64,000 nucleotides of DNA from Saururus chinensis (GCA_035235625.1 CP141148.1:5079001-5143000); one strand, 5' to 3'; shown: positions 12,322-26,570, numbered from the stretch's first letter. Notes: generated by a model from the letters alone, not told the origin. Numbers and translations are program-made.

Positions 12322-15300
12322 ATGGAAGCTTCTCCGGAGGACTGCTGCGTCAAGGTGGCCGTTCACATCCGGCCGCTGATTGGCGACGAGAAGCTCCAGG
12401 GCTGCAAGGACTGCGTCTCTGTCATCCCCGGCAAGAAGCCTCAGGTGGTTTTTTCGTTTTGCTTTCTACTCGCGTCTGGGGGAAATGGGTGCTAATTGTT
12501 CGTAGGCATGTGGAGTTTTTGGTGGTTGAGATCTGTAGTGGGATTGTGTTGAGGAAGTTCTGATGGTGGTTGCGGGACGCTTCGTTTTGTCTCGTTGGGA
12601 GTAGGTTTTATTTTTGGTTGGTGGAATTTGCTAATTGGAATTGTTCGGTGACAGCGCCAAAAGATTAATGGTTATAGCGAAATCATTGCTTTTATAATGT
12701 TCTGTTTTTTGGTTCCTCTGAATAAAAAGTGCAAGAGGAAAGTAGAGTTCAACGTTTGTGAAATTTTCTTCCACTCCAGTCCACTTCTTCACATAGATTC
12801 ATGGGAATAACAGTATACATTCCGTTGTATTGTTCATTTTCAATGCATGAGATCAGATTTCTATTTTAGTGACGGTTCTGTGACGTGTTTACTGTGTTTC
12901 AGGTACAAATTGGTACACATTCGTTCACTTTTGATCACGTCTATGGGAGTTGCGGTACTCCGGCATCAGCTATGTTTGAAGAGTGTGTTGCTCCTCTGGT
13001 GGACGGCTTGTTTCAAGGATACAATGCTACTGTGCTTGCATACGGTCAGGTAGTTTCTGTAATTCTAGTCATCTTTGTTACTTTGAAGCCATAGAAAAGG
13101 GCTGCACGGAGTTTTGAGTCCCTCTCGTGGAGTTTGGAGTTTTGGTTTGCTTATTGATGAGCAATGATTGAAAAGATTTGAAGCCTGTCAAATGCGAGTC
13201 AAAATGTTAGCATTTTGGGTAACATAGTGATTGGTCTACGCCGATGCAATTAAGTAGTTGTGTTTCTCAAACAGATTGGTTATAGAATTGCTAGTGGATT
13301 TTTTTGTTTGTTAGCATACTGTGCCTTTGTGTTGGATACCCCCTTTCCCTTAAATTATGCCTCCTGATTGGTGATATATTTATGCAAATATTTGCACTCT
13401 ATCATGGCCCTTTCCATCTCTTAATCTACAAATTTTTTTGAGGAATTGTGCTTTGCGTTTGACAGTGTATCATGCCTAAAATGTTTTGCAGACGGGATCT
13501 GGGAAGACGTACACCATGGGAACTAGTCTTAGGGATGGCTGTCAAACAGGACTTATCCCTCAAGTTATGAATGCACTGTTCAGTAAAATTGAGCTTTTAA
13601 GGAATCAAGCTGAGTTTCAGTTGCACGTTTCTTTCATTGAGGTACATATGTTTTCCATCTGCAGATCATGTGGTTATGTTCATGTAAAAGTGCTTTAGGC
13701 CTAGCATTACTTCCTAAACTTCAGTTGAAATATTTTGAAGTTCAGCCCTTCAACAGGCATAGGCATAATCCAATTTTAGAACCTTCTACCATGGCATTTT
13801 CGATAGAAAAGAATTTTGCCCTCGTGTGAAGTTTTCCACTAAAATAATCAATTCCCCAATTGATTTTTAACCAAATTATGTAATTAATTGTTGTTAATAC
13901 GTGCATCTTTTAGTTAGCTTCATCTATTTTGAGATGCAAGAGTCACCTATTGCTTTAACATGTTTTTTATATCCATAATTTTCTCTAGTGCATTCATAAG
14001 ATGTTAAATATGTTTCTGCACGTTCATGGCCTGACTCTTTGGTGACTGGTTGAACTGAGATAATTTAGAATTTGCCGTCACAAGAAAATCAACCTTCCAT
14101 TGATAAGGATTTATTTTCATTTTAGTTTATCAAACACCACGGTGGTTAGCCTTCTAATTTGCAGTCCTTACATCAAAATGTAGACCGTATTATTAGAAAC
14201 CTGAATTAAAACTCATGTAATTGTACTGTTTAGTGAAGTGGCAGTTCTTAAGTTGTTGGTGATCTTTGTTTGAATTCATTGAACCTAATGCGGTGTTTGG
14301 CAGCAGAACAAAATTTTAAATTGGTCGTTTACCACTTCTGTAAAAGCCTAAGCTGTTATGGAAGGGACTAACTATTTATATTCACCGCACTAACACTCCC
14401 TGCACATACAAGCACCACTAAGAATTGCATGTGAATGCACATGAGGGGGACACATAACAGGGAAATCTGATGCCCTCCTAGAACCCCAAACCTTGGGCCT
14501 CTTTTGAAAGCATCGGAAGGTCTGCCAAATGCAGATTTGTAGTAATGGCAATGCCTACTTTCAAGTAGAGTCTGATTGGTGGAAAAAAGTGCTGCCAAAC
14601 ACCTCATAACATCATATATCTGTAGCTTATTGTGGTCTGGCTGTTAGTTCTAAATCATTATCAAACATGAAGCAACTTCCTAGCTTCTCCTGGATTCCCC
14701 CAGTCAATTCATTCATATGGATAGTGCAAAGTGTTATGGGTTAAAGGTCAATCTTTGATGTAAACCAACTGTCTGTCGGAACTGGTTCATTTGCTCATTA
14801 ACATAAATATTTTTCCATGTCTAGATAGGTTCCTTTAGCTTCTTTTGTTTTCTCCAATATGCATCAAATGATCTCTCTAGGGGCTCTCTCAAATCCAGCA
14901 TTGTTTAAGATATCTTAAATAAATAATTTTCCTATGCTATAATGTAACAAAACAACTGTTTTTAAATTGTGGTTCTTGCATGTAAAGATTCTTAAAGAAG
15001 AAGTGAGAGATTTACTGGATCCTGCCACCATAAATAAGTCGGACGGTGTAAATGGTCATGCTGGAAAAGTAGCTGTGCCAGGGAAGCCTCCCATACAGAT
15101 CCGTGAAACGTCAAATGGAGTCATAACGCTTGCTGGATCTACTGAAGTTGATGTGAATACACAAAAGGAAATGGCTGCATGTTTGGAGCAAGGGTCCCTA
15201 AGCCGTGCAACTGGTAGTACTAATATGAACAATCAGTCTAGGTAAATAACTAAACATCAGTCATGTTTATCATAAACAATAATTGATATCTTCTGCATTT

Positions 15301-18300
15301 TAATGAGCCCCTTATTCCATTACTAAGATAATAGGGTACATTTTGCCTTGTGGGCTGTCAAGGGACCACATCAGTTCAATAGTGTTTTAATAGTCACAGC
15401 AGAAAGTAACTGAGTATCCAGATGCATAATTTGGTGGGTATTCCTTTTTCAGCTGGAAGCAATTGACTTAGTGGGTATTTTACTGTGTGGTCCCTATGCA
15501 AAAGGATTATTAAGGTTGCTGCTCAGTTTCCTTTTCTGTTGTGTGTTTTGTATTGATGTTTATATGTATCCACTTTCTTGTCTACGACAGCCGCTCTCAT
15601 GCCATCTTCACTATTACGTTACAACAAATGCGCAAACCAACCACTGCTATTGATACTGATGGAAACCTAACTGAGGAGAAGACTGACGAGTATCTATGTG
15701 CAAAACTTCATTTGGTGGATCTTGCCGGTTCAGAGCGAGCCAAAAGAACAGGGTCTGATGGTCTTCGTTTTAAAGAAGGTTTTATCTCCTATGTTTAAAG
15801 TGGTTGATAATCAAAAACTTATGTTTTATTTAAAACTGAAGCTTTGTGAACATCATCTTCATAATTTTAACAGGGGTTCATATTAACAAAGGACTTCTGG
15901 CCCTGGGTAACGTCATAAGTGCATTGGGGGACGAGAAGAAGCGCAAAGAAGGTGTACATGTCCCTTATCGAGATAGCAAACTTACTCGACTTCTGCAGGT
16001 ATTATTACTATGTTATGCCTATTTTTAGAAAAAAATCGGTATAATTTTCTTTGACTTAATTGAAAGCTATCTATAAATTTAATGCTTTTGTCTTGGGCCA
16101 CATGACTCTTCTCATGTTTTATGCTAAGCTGTGTTCTCTTTTTGTTTTCAATTGCATATGACTCCATCATGTTTTATCTAGTTCAGCGATCAACACTTAG
16201 TATCTGTACATGGCTCCTACAAAATCCTACACTATACTCCATGGCATTGCCAGCATGTCCTTGATATCCTTTAACATTCGGATATCTGATAATTTATCGT
16301 TATGCTTTTGTTTCGAGAAAAATTGGTATTTAATATCTAGATATTGTAAATGGTTGCATGCTTGACTTCTGATATATTTTTTAAAAATTTATAAATTTCA
16401 GGATTCACTTGGTGGAAACAGCAGAACTGTTATGATAGGTAATATTTCTTATTTTTATGCATGTGTGTTCGACAAAGCATTTGTGTCAAATTTGTTTCTT
16501 CTTTTCATTTGTGTCAAATTGTGTCTTCTTCCAGCTTGTATCAGTCCTGCAGACATAAATGCTGAGGAAACTCTAAATACTCTCAAATATGCTAATCGTG
16601 CTCGCAATATTCAGAATAAGCCAATTGTAAGTCAATTCAATCAATCAATGTTGTTGATTTTATGCAAGAGAGACTACATTATTCTTGCATAGTTTCATGC
16701 AAGTGATTTTCTCTTTGCTTGTGACTTTATGGTTGTTTAGGTTAATAGAGATCCAATATCTAATGAAATGCAAAAAATGCGTGAGAAACTTGAATGCCTA
16801 CAAGCTGAACTACTTTGTGCTCGTGGAGGAGCTTCACCAGATGAAGTTCAGGTGATACTGCCATCGACATTCTTAACTCTGTCAGTAGTTTGGTTGGTTA
16901 AACTTTAGAACATACAGAACATATCGATATTGAATTATTGACTTTTGAAGCTTAGGTTCCACACCTCTTTTACAGTAGGACTCAGCTATTAACGAGTCAA
17001 CAAGTGTCTTTGTCATGTTATTTAAAGAGAGGTTTTCTATCCAGAATTATGCAGTATGCATCTATGTGAGCTCTAGACAAAACTATGTGCATCTTACCTT
17101 TCTCTTGCCTGTTTTCAATTATTACAACTAGACTGCTCAGAATCTCTGACTGGGGGGATCCACTAAATTGTCTAACTGGGATGCATTGCGAAGTTAACTA
17201 GTCCAAGTCTACTAATACGCTGTTTTGTCTGTCATCCTAGCAATTGAACTAACATTATTACCTATACCCATCTCCAGGTTCTGAAGGAAAGGATTTCTTG
17301 GCTTGAGGCTACCAATGACGAACTTTGTAAAGAACTTCAAGACTTGCGCCGGAGCTGTGCTTCTGTTGACCAGAGCAAAACAGATAGTCAAGTACATTGA
17401 TTACTGCTCCGTTTGGCCTTTTCCTATATCAAGCTTGATATTTACACGCTTTTGTCTCAACTATTGTTTTTTTCCTGGCATTTCTGAGAACTATGTGATC
17501 CATCTGACTATGATATCACATTCATTTTGCAGCAGGGTCAGTGCTTCATGAGGGAAGATGCTTTAAAGAGGAGCCCCCACAATGGGGAGTCATTAGATTA
17601 TCAAATGACTGAAGCAGCAGGTACCACATCCTTGACCAAAAGATATTGTTTGCTTAGCATTTTTTATCTAATTTTTGCATTGATTATGAATTGAAAATCT
17701 TTTTTTAAATTTATCTATTTCATTGTCTTGCTGATAGATTCTGGTTTGAGCAGGTGATAATTCCAAGGAAATTGATGAAGAAGTTGCAAGGGAGTGGGAA
17801 CACACAATTTTGCAGAACAACATGGACAAAGAGCTGAATGAGTTAAATAAGCGTCTAGAGGAGAAAGAGGTATATTTCACATTTTCGGCTGTATAAATTA
17901 GGGAGTCTAGTAACTGATCCACATTGGTATATATTTGCAGTCTGAGATGAAAATGTTTGAGGGATTTGATCCTGTAGCATTGAAGCAACATTTTGGAAAA
18001 AAACTCACGGAGCTTGAGGATGAGAAAAGAATTGTTCAGGTTAATAAGAAACTCCAGTTTTTCTAAATGTGGATAATGTCTATATGCTGTCTTATTTTCT
18101 TACATCTGATCATAATTTTTACGGTTATTGGACACACCTGTAGCAAGAGCGGGACCGCTTATTAACAGAAGTCGAAAACCTTGCTGCTACATCTGATGGA
18201 CAAACACAAAAACTACAAGATATTTACCTGCAAAAATTAAAGAATCTTGAAGCCCAGGTAATCATTATGGGTTCTATACTTGGTTATTTTATCTTACAAA

Positions 18301-21300
18301 ATTTTGACTTCCTAGTCAGTACACATCAAGGGAAAAGTTATTCTTGTTCAGATATTGGAACTCAAAAAGAAACAGGAAAGCCAAGTTCAGCTCCTAAAAC
18401 AAAAGCAAAAGAGTGATGAAGCGGCTAAGAGACTTCAAGATGAGATACAATTCATCAAACAACAGAAGGTTGTACATGAGACTGGTTTGCTGTTTATCAA
18501 CTGTCTATTATTTTTTATTTCTTACAGGTGATTAATTATGAAATAGTTGAGACTTAGGTATTTTTGAAAGCCTTTATATCTATCATCATGTTAGCAACTA
18601 ATAATTTTCTAAAACTGCAGGTTCAATTGCAACACAAGATAAAACAAGAAGCAGAACAATTTCGACAGTGGAAAGCTTCCCGTGAAAAAGAATTGTTACA
18701 GGTGTCTGAAACACGGATTGTGGATCAATGGTTTCATGGTTATTTCTTTCAATTTATGCTGCTTACTGGACATAAGACCTTTGGTTTATTTCATAAGAGT
18801 TGATCATCTTGTATGCAATTTCTCAAAAAGTAGAAAATTGACATTTGCTTGATTATGTATTTGTATGGCAGCTAAGAAAGGAGGGAAGGAGAAATGAATA
18901 TGAGCGGCACAAACTACAAGCTTTGAATCAGCGTCAGAAAATGGTAAATTGTGGTGCAATTTTATTTTTTTACTAGTGTTTGGTTTCCTATTAAAGGATT
19001 TCTTTTTCTCTTGCGTTATTCTTCATGGATTGTGGATACTTCCCTTTAGAGTATGCTACTGTTTTTTTTGGCATTGAGTATGCTCCTGGTTCTTTATACA
19101 GTAAAATAGCTAACCTTTAAGTGGTTATAAATTGTATTCTAACAGAAAATGCACAATAAAAAATGAACCTAGAATAGGAGTTGGGCAACGGATGATATGC
19201 AATTTGTTCTACAAGATCCATAGGGACTTATTAGAGTGCCAAGATTTTACTAGTTAATTGACGGTTATCTAAATGTTATATAGGTTCTTCAAAGGAAGAC
19301 TGAAGAGGCTGCCATGGCCACTAAAAGGTTGAAAGAGTTGCTGGAAGCTCGAAAGACATCTGCCCGTGATGCCTCAGGTAACTTATACTTCTCTAGTTCG
19401 TTTTCTCATATTAATTATCACCATTTTCATGTAAGGAATTTTCTGACTTCTAAATATATCTCCCTTTCTTTCCTTAGTTCTAACCAATGGGCATTCTCCA
19501 GCTAGCCAGGTAAACATCTGCATATAACTTCTGTTGATTTCATTTATCTATCTGTTCATTGTCAAATGAAGTTCTGACTTAAACTTATACTTCTCAGATC
19601 AATGAAAAATCATTGCAAAAATGGCTTGATCATGAACTGGAAGTCATGGTAAATGTGCATGAAGTTCGATTTGAATATGAGAAACAAAGCCAAGTGTATG
19701 CATCCTCAATCTTTAATTACTATGTGTCTCCTTTTAGTTTACAAATTTTCTTATTGAACTTATATAAATTCTTCTTTTGACTTTAGCCGCGCTGCACTGG
19801 CAGAAGAGCTCTCCGTGTTGAAGCAAGAGGACGAGTTTGTAATGAAGGGTCTATCTTCACCAAGAGGGAAGAATGGGTCTACCAGGTATCTAATTGCATC
19901 AAATTATTGACATTGAATATAATGTTCATGATAGAGGATAGATGCTATTTTTATATTAGTTTAAACTAAAAGTTCTACTCTGTCCAGAGTTTCCTTGATG
20001 TCTCCAACTGCAAGAATGACAAGAATCGCGTCGCTTGAAAACATGCTGAACATGTCTTCAAATTCATTGGTCACAATGGCATCACAACTTTGTGAGGCAG
20101 AGGAAAGGGAACGTGCATTTTCTGGGCGCAGCAGGTGGAACCAATTGCGGTCCTTGGCAGATGCAAAGAATTTGCTGCAGTATATCTTCAATATTGCAGC
20201 AGATACAAGGTTCGAGTTTACTTAGTCATGAATATAAATTTTTATTCAACTACACTGACTTGAACCAACTGAAAATTTTCTATTTTTTTGTTTTCTAAGT
20301 ATTCTTTTGCTGTTTTTTCTTATTCTGGTATTTGAATCAAATGTGTCTTGTGGACAGATGCCTGCTGTGGGACAAGGAAATTGAGATCAAAGAGCTAAAA
20401 GAGCAACTGAATGAGGTTGTTGGTCTATTGCGACATAGTGAAGCTCGAAGAAGAGAAGTTGAAAAGCAACAGAAACTTAGGGAGCAAGCTGTTGCCATTG
20501 CCTTGGCCACATCAGCTTCAGTGAGTGAAATTATGACTCCCTTTTTAAAGATATATCTGAAATTGCTACAGTGGTGTTTAGAATTAATGAATTTCTTAGG
20601 TTGGGTATAATGATAATGATAATCCCATATCCATGTTTGAGACTTCACTATGCATTGTGCTTCACACGGAATAAATGCTGTACTTCTACTCCAAGTGGGC
20701 TATGTAATACTTGAGTAGGGCACTACAGTCTGTGAAGCATGAATGTATCACAGGACATCACAATGTGGATCGTTTAAAAAAAAAGTTTTGCTAACTTCAT
20801 TCTCAGCATATGATATATTACTGAAAAATGAAAGCCTTCTTGCCCATCAGAGATGGTTGTTAACACATTTAATATTGAATTACTTCGTAGGGAAATTCAA
20901 ATGTTTCAACGAAACATGGTGCTGATGATAGTAGTGGATCTCTTTCTCCAATGCCAGTACCAGCACAGAAGCAGCTGAAGTATACAGCAGGTATCGCTAG
21001 CAGCCCAGTAAGAGAGAAAGCAGATTTTGCTAACCATCAACGAAGGGTATGTATCATGTTTTAGTTGAGATGAATATTACAATGTGTATATAGGTAAAAA
21101 AAATCTACATTATTCAATCAGTTGATACTTGAAAAGTATATGTGTGTGCAGACAATACCGGTAGGTCAACTATCGACAGGGAAGAAGCTAGCTGTGGCAG
21201 GGCAAGCAGGAAAGCTCTGGAGATGGAAGAGAAGCCATCATCAGTGGATTTTACAGTTCAAGTGGAAGTGGCAAAAGCCATGGAGATTGTCAGAGTTGAT

Positions 21301-21373
21301 CAGGCACAGCGATGAAACAATTATGAAGGCAAGACCAAGGCCTCGACCACAGGCTCTATTGGGCATGATATAA
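12322..21373 (+). CDS. KIN4A: Kinesin-4 motor protein, KIN-4A/FRA1 type (25 exons)
   Basis: Microtubule plus-end motor of the cell cortex. In Arabidopsis the family (FRA1) supports cellulose microfibril order and delivery of non-cellulosic wall material. Exons: 12322-12444, 12903-13049, 13492-13641, 14988-15241, 15591-15778, 15874-15998, 16402-16438, 16535-16626, 16741-16851, 17278-17391, 17536-17620, 17754-17869, 17941-18039, 18144-18257, 18352-18468, 18621-18701, 18872-18943, 19284-19377, 19478-19509, 19598-19695, 19787-19885, 19988-20209, 20358-20520, 20891-21046, 21152-21373. All junctions are GT-AG and the frame stays open for 1036 codons, matching the family length. The N-terminal motor has P-loop GQTGSGKT (89-96, split by intron 2), switch I NNQSSRSH (221-228) and switch II VDLAGSE (267-273). 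A long coiled coil follows. The Trp/Lys-rich tail (about 985-1011, [11 protein letters not shown]..) is the plant KIN-4 signature. Exon 11 could start 3 bases earlier (tandem CAG). No lesion seen. Confidence 0.96.
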
Positions 21374-22277
21374 GTTTACCAGTTAACCATTGCCAAATAT
21401 TCATACAAATAGGTCCACATGGAGATTTCTAGCATGGAGCCAAGATGTGAATACAAGTAAATCCGAAGAATCTTTTAGTGGCACTTTATAGTTTTTTAGA
21501 ACAAAATTTGGTATCTCTCTGATATATCATGCACTTAATTTTTTGTGTGTAAATACAGGCATAGTTTGATGAAATATGCCATACAGTAGATGGTAGGATC
21601 AAATGGGTGCTTTTGCTGTTTTGGCGGAAGATATTGAAGCTGGATGATAAGTTTGAACCTGAGGTTGGACTCAACAGTGCTCACCGCTCGGTACAATAGA
21701 AGCATGTGTGATGTGTGTAGATATGTTTATGCCACTGGTGGCTAGGTTCATCTTCGTAGCCAACTTAGAATCACCAAATTCTAGCAAAAGTGCATATGGT
21801 GGAAACGAAGGTAGATTTTGTGCAAATAGAGGTACTAGCACTAGCTTTTGATTTGGATTTGCCAACACTTTTCCATTTTTTGAACAAGTTACAGATAAAA
21901 AAAGAAATGCATGGTTTTAAGATTAGCCCGTGTTTTATATGGGAGCAGAGGGGAAGAAATTTTTTACTACAGTTTGTCTTTTGTACCTTATGATGTGTAT
22001 TGTGTAATTAATTCCAAGTGTTATTCATTTCATGTCAAGGAACTGAGTTCTTCTATTAAATAAGCCGAGGAAGAAATTTTCATGTAATTGGTTCACCAAT
22101 AACATTGTGATGCAGCAAAGCTTTTTTTTTCCAAATCAAAATTTGTTGTAATTGTCAGGACCTCAACCGATTCAAAGTGCATCCTGATGAAAGCCATAGT
22201 TAGCTGGATCAGGTTGAATCGTAATGCAGTGATTAGTTACAGATGGATTTGCATCTTCAAAGAAGTATAGGACACGC
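21374..22277 (+). other. 3' flank of the kinesin gene
   Basis: Probably includes the kinesin 3' UTR, but no polyadenylation site can be fixed. 22245-22277 is similar to about 31310-31355, which looks like an unoccupied copy of the copia target site. No gene was seen. Confidence 0.5.
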
Positions 22278-22282
22278 CAATC

Positions 22283-22485
22283 TATTAAGGACACCTCCTC
22301 CCTTGCCACCATGGCAATCCTGGACACTCTTTTCTTTGTAATCACTACCGTCCACTTGTCACCACACCTTCTCCATGTGGAAATACATTCTTGTATCTAT
22401 TATATATTCTCTACTGGGAAATGCATACTTGTATTTATAAAGAATTGTATTTGTTGTAAATAAAATAAGTCTTTGTTTCTTCTCA
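22283..22485 (+). repeat. Left LTR of copia element 1
   Basis: 203 bp starting TATTAAGGACACCTCC and ending TTCTTCTCA. It aligns end to end with 30616-30818 with scattered substitutions and equal length. Both copies start TATT rather than the usual TGTT. Confidence 0.92.
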
Positions 22486-22497
22486 TAGTATCAAAGC
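22486..22497 (+). other. Primer-binding site of copia element 1
   Basis: TAGTATCAAAGC lies directly after the left LTR. It differs at two positions from the plant copia site TGGTATCAGAGC, complementary to the 3' end of initiator tRNA-Met. Copia element 2 has TGGTATCAAGC in the same place. Confidence 0.8.
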
Positions 22498-22839
22498 TTT
22501 TCAGCCCAACGGCTTGATCCTTTCTGTTTTCTAAAAACCGTTTGCTGGCAAAGTCTCCCATTCGGCGAACTCTCGGGCGCCCTCCCTCGACTTGACGCCC
22601 TTATCCGTTTGCCGGCTGTCCCCCTTACCGGTCAACCCCCTTCCCCCCTATCTTGTACACTACCCGTCACCGGACTCTCCCTATTGCCGGCGACCAGTTC
22701 TCCCTCTGGATCGACCCTTTGCCCCTCACGCTCTAGCCCTCCTCCCGCTTCACTCGTCGGTCTTCTTTCCCACAAGAGTTGCCCCCCTCACTCCAATTGC
22801 CTCTGGATCGTCCAGATCCACCCCGCCCCGGCGTCGCCT

Positions 22840-25800
22840 TGTCATGCATCGACGATGCCCGATTTGAGCCGAACCCGGTCCAAGGGCCGGTTAAGCGCGC
22901 GGGGGCGACGAAGGAAGATTGAGAAACGATCTAGCGGAAGACTTAACCCTAACCATGGGCGATTAACAGAAATACGGAGTACGCACAATCCTTTGAGCAA
23001 GAGTAAATAAAAGGGAAGAAAGAATGTTGCTTATCACAAAGTAAACAACTAATCTCAAACCCACATGCTTAGTTAAGTAAAGCCCACACCGGCTCAAAAT
23101 AAGTCATAAGCATTACAACTGTAAAATGTGACATAAATCCAAAACAAAGAACCCTACACAAAGGTTCTAACATAAGACATAAAACCAAAGAAGATAAGTC
23201 ACACAATGATCTCCATGATCACATCCAAGCTATCTCCGACTTTTCCTCAAAGAGGAGATCCTGTTCGTCTGCGTGTCACACCACGCAGCCCCAAATCAAA
23301 ACACAAGAAAGAGGGGTGAGTTTAACAACTCAGCAATGATTTTTAATATCAGTAGCAACATTGAAAATACAATAGCATAGCAATATAGTCATTTAGATCA
23401 AAGATTTACATGATGCATCATTTTCTGATCACACATACATATCACTTAGCACTGCATCATGGTGCATAATCAACCTGCATGGATGTATCTTTAACATACA
23501 TATTCCCACATGCATTATATCATAATCAACCTACATGGATGTATCTCAAACATACATATTCCCACATGCATTATACCATAATCAACCTACATGGATGTAT
23601 CTCTAACATACATATTCCCACATGCATTATATCATAATCAACCTGCATGGATGTGTCTCTAACATACATATTCCCACATGCATTATGTCATAACAACCTG
23701 CACGGATGTATATCTAACATACATATTCCCACATGCATCATATCATAATCAACCTCCATCAAGGAGAAATCACAAATTTGGTGTCACACAGACGGGAACA
23801 TAGACAAAGCCACAAAGGCGTGTCATGATCCAAAATTCTACAAAAGAATTCAAGAAAGTTCGGGGTTGTCAATCCCTAATGAAACTGCTCGCCCTGGACG
23901 ATCCTGGCCAAGGATGTCCCATTCTCACACAGAGAATCTAAAGCAGGGGTGTTCGCCTAGGGACATCTCCTGCGGACGCCTAACATCCCGAGTTCTCACA
24001 CAGAGAACCCTAGAACACGTGGTAGCGGGGTGCACACGGCATACCACACTGGATTCTCAGGGTCCAGATGACACTCATAATAACATTCTCACAATCCGCA
24101 AGACAAGTACACAACTCGTCCCCACATAATCCTATTTAATTAGACTCAACCCGGGGAGTGCACTCGTTCCACACAGGAACTCAAATCAAAACATGTCCTT
24201 TCGGACCAATCAACTTACAATTAATCCACGACTGATCAATCCGACACACAATTTCACCACATTACATCCAATCGGTCAAATTCGATTAACCTTGATGAAG
24301 CTTCAATTGGAAATCTATTTTCATGATGCATGCAGCATGGTACATACGTGGGCAAGGCATACATGAATCCTAATCCATGATAAGTGCTCTCATCAGCCTC
24401 TAATGCATCATTCATAATCACAATATCAAGCTTCAACATCATCATTTAACCCCCACATGTGTGTGTAACTAGTAGAAGTACTTCACTCAATGCATTTCAA
24501 CATGCTTGAAATTAACTTACTACTACACTACACATGTGAATTTCCATTTAAACATGAATTCGAACGGAAATCATAGAAGAAAAATCGTTGAAATCGTATC
24601 CCAATTTAAATCTCAACCACAAAGGCTAAACATATATAAAATCACTCATTTCATCATTGAGTCATGGCATTCACCAACATCCACACACCAACTAACCACA
24701 CTCTATCATGACAAATTAGTCAAATAATAGGTTGTAGTCCTACTGAAAATATGCTCAACCATAGGAAATCAACCATTCACAATTTCAAGATAACAATTTC
24801 AACATCATGCCATAAAACATAAGCCATTCTATAAATCTCTAAGCATATATTTCAACTCTATAACCTCAATACCATGCATTTTCAGTAGCATAATATAGCT
24901 TAAAACACTCCACATTCATATGAAATTGGCAAGCTAAAGTGGAATAATCAAAATAAACATCATGCATTAGAACACAAATCTGCTATGTAGCCGTTCGAAC
25001 GCCCTTCAGGCCGTTCGATCGGTTAAACATAAAAATTTGAAATTCATAGTTTGGCCGTTTGAACGCCTAACAGGCAGTTTGATCGGCTGAACTGGAAAAC
25101 TGTCGTTCCGACAGTGTTGCCGTTCGAACGCTCAGAAGGGCCGTTCGAAGGCCAACAAGGCAGAACTGAATCATCTTCTTCCTTTCGCAAATCTAAACCG
25201 AAACACCATTAATAACACTTCAAATCCACATCTAACACCCTAATCATCATCAAAAGTCCTTCTTGACTTCCAGAAAGTTAAACCATGTCATAATAATGCA
25301 AAACCCTAAGAAATTGAGATTAAATAATTCTATTTTTTAATCTTACCATTAACACACAAAATCAAGCAACTCCATTCGAAATAAGCCAAAAATCAAGAAT
25401 TTTACCATGGATAAACTGAGATTTCGAAGACCCATTACCTCAACACTTGATTAAGCTCGGATTGGAGAGTCACCTTTCTTGAAATCCTTGAAAACACAAT
25501 GAGTTTGAATTAAACTCCAGTAGAAATCGATTTACCCAAGAAATCCCTAATTAAATCTTAAATCTAGGGCTTGTTGATAGTAAAAATCGAATTTTGAATG
25601 TTAGGGTTTGTAGTAAAATACAAATCAGTAGTTTTTGATGTCCAAAAAGGAATTGAAATAAGGGAAAAATGGTAGATTTGGAAGAGATTAAGAAGAAAGT
25701 AGGGTTTAATGCTTAATTAGAGTAAGCTTACCTTAAACCGCTTCTAATTTGGGCCTAATTGGGGATTAGGCCAGACCTCCCTGCTTAGCCTATTCCCAAA

Positions 25801-26245
25801 AATAGAAATGACTCAGGTTTGCCCTTTTATAGTAAGGGTTGGGGTATGTATTGGTAAGTTATGGGGTGTAAATAGGAAAAGTAGGCTAAAAATGGGTATT
25901 TTACAAATTTAAGCACTAATTAAGCCTAAGAAAATTCTAAAAATTTTTGTATAACCTTAGGTAGATGTCTGGGTCCATTTGACCCAAAAACCAAAATTTC
26001 AACGGTGGGGCCCACAGGGGTCCCGCCAAAACCCTAATTTTCAAAAAAATAGTGAAAATTCAGAAAAAAATCCCAAAAATTTACATTTGTTTTTAAAATC
26101 ACTAATCTTAAAGTTAATTTTGGTTAAAACCATCATAAATACTATTTATTCATGAAATCGCCAAATAAATCAGAAAACGCGCAAGTCTCACGATAACCAA
26201 TAATTAAAGAAAACAAAACCAGGTTTAGAGATGAGGGTCCTTACA
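22840..26245 (-). mobile_element. Nested solo LTR, probable Ty3/gypsy (family T2)
   Basis: A 3406-bp insert with ends TGTCATG..TTACA in the leader of copia element 1. The flanks CGCCT (22835-22839) and CGCCC (26246-26250) look like a 5-bp target duplication with one change. A sister leader repeat at about 26391-26410 reads CGTCGCCCAGTCCC, which is the predicted unoccupied site. On the - strand it begins TGTAAGGACCC and carries a TTGCTGAGTT..ACTCACCCC stretch, which I recall from long LTRs of Tekay/Del-type chromoviruses. There is no protein domain, so it is read as a solo LTR. A relative starts at 61564. Confidence 0.75.
23465..23743. repeat. 56-bp tandem repeat, five copies
   Basis: Units start with CATAATCAACCT or a close variant at 23465, 23521, 23577, 23633 and 23689, with a partial sixth at 23744. 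Units are near-identical and contain ACATACATATTCCCACATGC. They lie inside the T2 LTR. Confidence 0.9.
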
Positions 26246-26570
26246 CGCCCAGTCCCGATCTGTTGCCTCGTCCAGATCTGCTTCGCCCCGGTGCCGCCCT
26301 GCCCAGATCTGCTAGCCCCGTCTAGATCTGCTTCAACTTGACGCCGTCGCGTCCAGATTTGCTCTGTCCCGTCCAGATCCGCTCCACCTCAGCGTCGCCC
26401 AGTCCCAATCTGCTCCGCCCCAGCGCCGCCTCTTCCAGGTCTGCTCAGCCCTGTCTAGATCCTCTTCGACCCGATGCTGCCGCGTCCAGATATGCTCTGT
26501 CCCGTCCAGATCCGTCCCGCCCCGGCGCCGCCCAGTTCCGATCTGCTCCGCCCCGGCGCTGCCCTGTGTC
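26246..26570 (+). repeat. ~133-bp tandem repeats in the copia leader
   Basis: Units beginning GCGTCCAGAT recur at 26349 and 26482 (133 bp apart). Each contains CCCGTCCAGATCC and CCCCGGCGCCGCC variants. The same wording occurs left of the nested LTR at about 22805-22839. They occupy the place where a gag start would be expected. Confidence 0.75.

Noticed and set aside
11693-12379. 228-codon frame upstream of and overlapping the kinesin start
   Set aside because: Out of frame with the kinesin, runs over the pyrimidine-rich leader, and ends inside exon 1; no recognisable domain.
22592-23010. Proline-rich frames near the copia left end
   Set aside because: They cross from the copia leader into the nested LTR, so they cannot be one conserved protein.
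23465-23743. Regular 56-bp repeats considered as a CRISPR array
   Set aside because: Head-to-tail repeats with no unique spacers, in a plant LTR.
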